From the NCBI GenBank assembly GCA_937924895.1, contig CALEYP010000107.1, forward strand, positions 1 to 5,834: a stretch of 5,834 nucleotides of DNA. Reading direction: 5' to 3'. The position numbers were made by a program, and so were the translations under genes. Of this stretch, positions 5,377 through 5,834 are shown one piece after another. The stretch is from an uncultured Alphaproteobacteria bacterium (lineage in GTDB: Bacteria; Pseudomonadota; Alphaproteobacteria; Puniceispirillales; Puniceispirillaceae). The notes under the pieces are model-generated. The model saw only the letters and a program-made list of their open reading frames with translations, was not told the DNA's origin and did no database searches. Each line of letters starts with the position of its first letter. Position 1 is the first letter of the stretch.

Positions 5377-5834
5377 AGCGCCTCAATGACAACGGCAACA
5401 CCTTGCCCACCGCCAATGCACATGGTCGCCAACCCGTAGCGGCCTTGCGTGCGGCGCAATTCATGAATGAGTTTGGTCATGATGATGGCGCCAGTCGCGC
5501 CTACGGGGTGACCAAGCGCAATCGCGCCACCATTTGGGTTCACCTTTAACGGGTCTAGGTCCAATTGCTGAGACACCGCGCAGGCTTGGGCAGCAAACGC
5601 TTCATTTGATTCAATAACATCGAGCTCATGTGCCTGAAGGCCAGCGCGATTTAAGGCTTGTTGGCTGGCTGTCACGGGCCCCATACCCATAATGGCTGGG
5701 TCTAGGCCGGCATGACCATAAGCCACGATGCGGGCTAGCGGTTTTGCCTGTTTTGCGACATCTTCATTGGCAAGGACAAGAGACGCAGCCCCATCATTGA
5801 TGCCGGATGAATTGCCAGCTGTGACAACACCGTC
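5373..5834 (-). CDS. Acetyl-CoA acetyltransferase (thiolase), C-terminal fragment
   Basis: The frame is open from the right edge to a TAG at 5373, giving the last 153 residues of a protein normally near 390. Thiolases join two acetyl-CoA into acetoacetyl-CoA, or cleave 3-ketoacyl-CoA in the reverse direction. Seen here are VVTAGNSSGINDGAASLVL (3-21 of the fragment), a nearly invariant thiolase block, SNEAFAAQ (76-83) with the oxyanion-hole Asn77, NPNGGAIALGHPVGATGA (99-116) with catalytic His109, and CIGGGQG (139-145) with the second catalytic cysteine, Cys139. The first catalytic cysteine lies in the missing N-terminal part. MGMGPVTASQQALNRAGL (49-66) resembles the short-chain, biosynthetic type (PhaA/AtoB) used in polyhydroxybutyrate or ketone metabolism, but a broad beta-oxidation thiolase is not excluded. 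Its stop overlaps the stop of the convergent 179-residue protein gene by four bases. Confidence 0.93.
   Translation of the reverse strand, partial: DGVVTAGNSSGINDGAASLVLANEDVAKQAKPLARIVAYGHAGLDPAIMGMGPVTASQQALNRAGLQAHELDVIESNEAFAAQACAVSQQLDLDPLKVNPNGGAIALGHPVGATGAIIMTKLIHELRRTQGRYGLATMCIGGGQGVAVVIEAL

Overview
This window looks like ordinary chromosomal DNA from an alphaproteobacterium, probably a free-living, perhaps marine, one. That placement is an inference from the style of the proteins (a two-domain Sua5, a class II cytochrome c beside a di-haem cytochrome b, a DMT permease, a biosynthetic-type thiolase), from mid-range base composition and from tight gene packing. I cannot assign a genus. 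No RNA gene, insertion sequence, phage gene, CRISPR array or long repeat is visible, and no stretch above 300 bases lacks a gene.

Layout. On the minus strand, 1-1148 holds a two-gene unit: a Sua5-type threonylcarbamoyl-AMP synthase whose stop overlaps the start of an FAD-linked oxidoreductase that runs off the left edge. An 84-base divergent gap leads to a plus-strand SRAP-domain protein (1233-1883), which meets an AlkA-type DNA glycosylase on the minus strand (1886-2539) tail to tail with two bases between the stops. A 95-base divergent gap, carrying a repeat that could be an operator, leads to a plus-strand membrane cytochrome b561 (2635-3306). This converges on a minus-strand periplasmic cytochrome c' (3330-3770). 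A 132-base divergent gap separates the cytochrome c' from a plus-strand EamA/DMT permease (3903-4778), followed by an unrecognised 179-residue protein (4837-5376). The stop of that protein overlaps the stop of a minus-strand acetyl-CoA acetyltransferase that runs off the right edge.

The genes fall into functional pairs. The glycosylase makes abasic sites, and SRAP proteins cap abasic sites in single-stranded DNA. The cytochrome b561 could pass quinol electrons to a periplasmic acceptor, and the nearest candidate is the neighbouring cytochrome c'. Sua5 serves tRNA t6A modification and appears to be translationally coupled to a metabolic flavoenzyme.

I found no convincing new multi-gene system. 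The items most worth following are the uncharacterised 179-residue protein, the SRAP/AlkA pairing, a departure from the usual SRAP core motif, and the repeats in two divergent intergenic regions.
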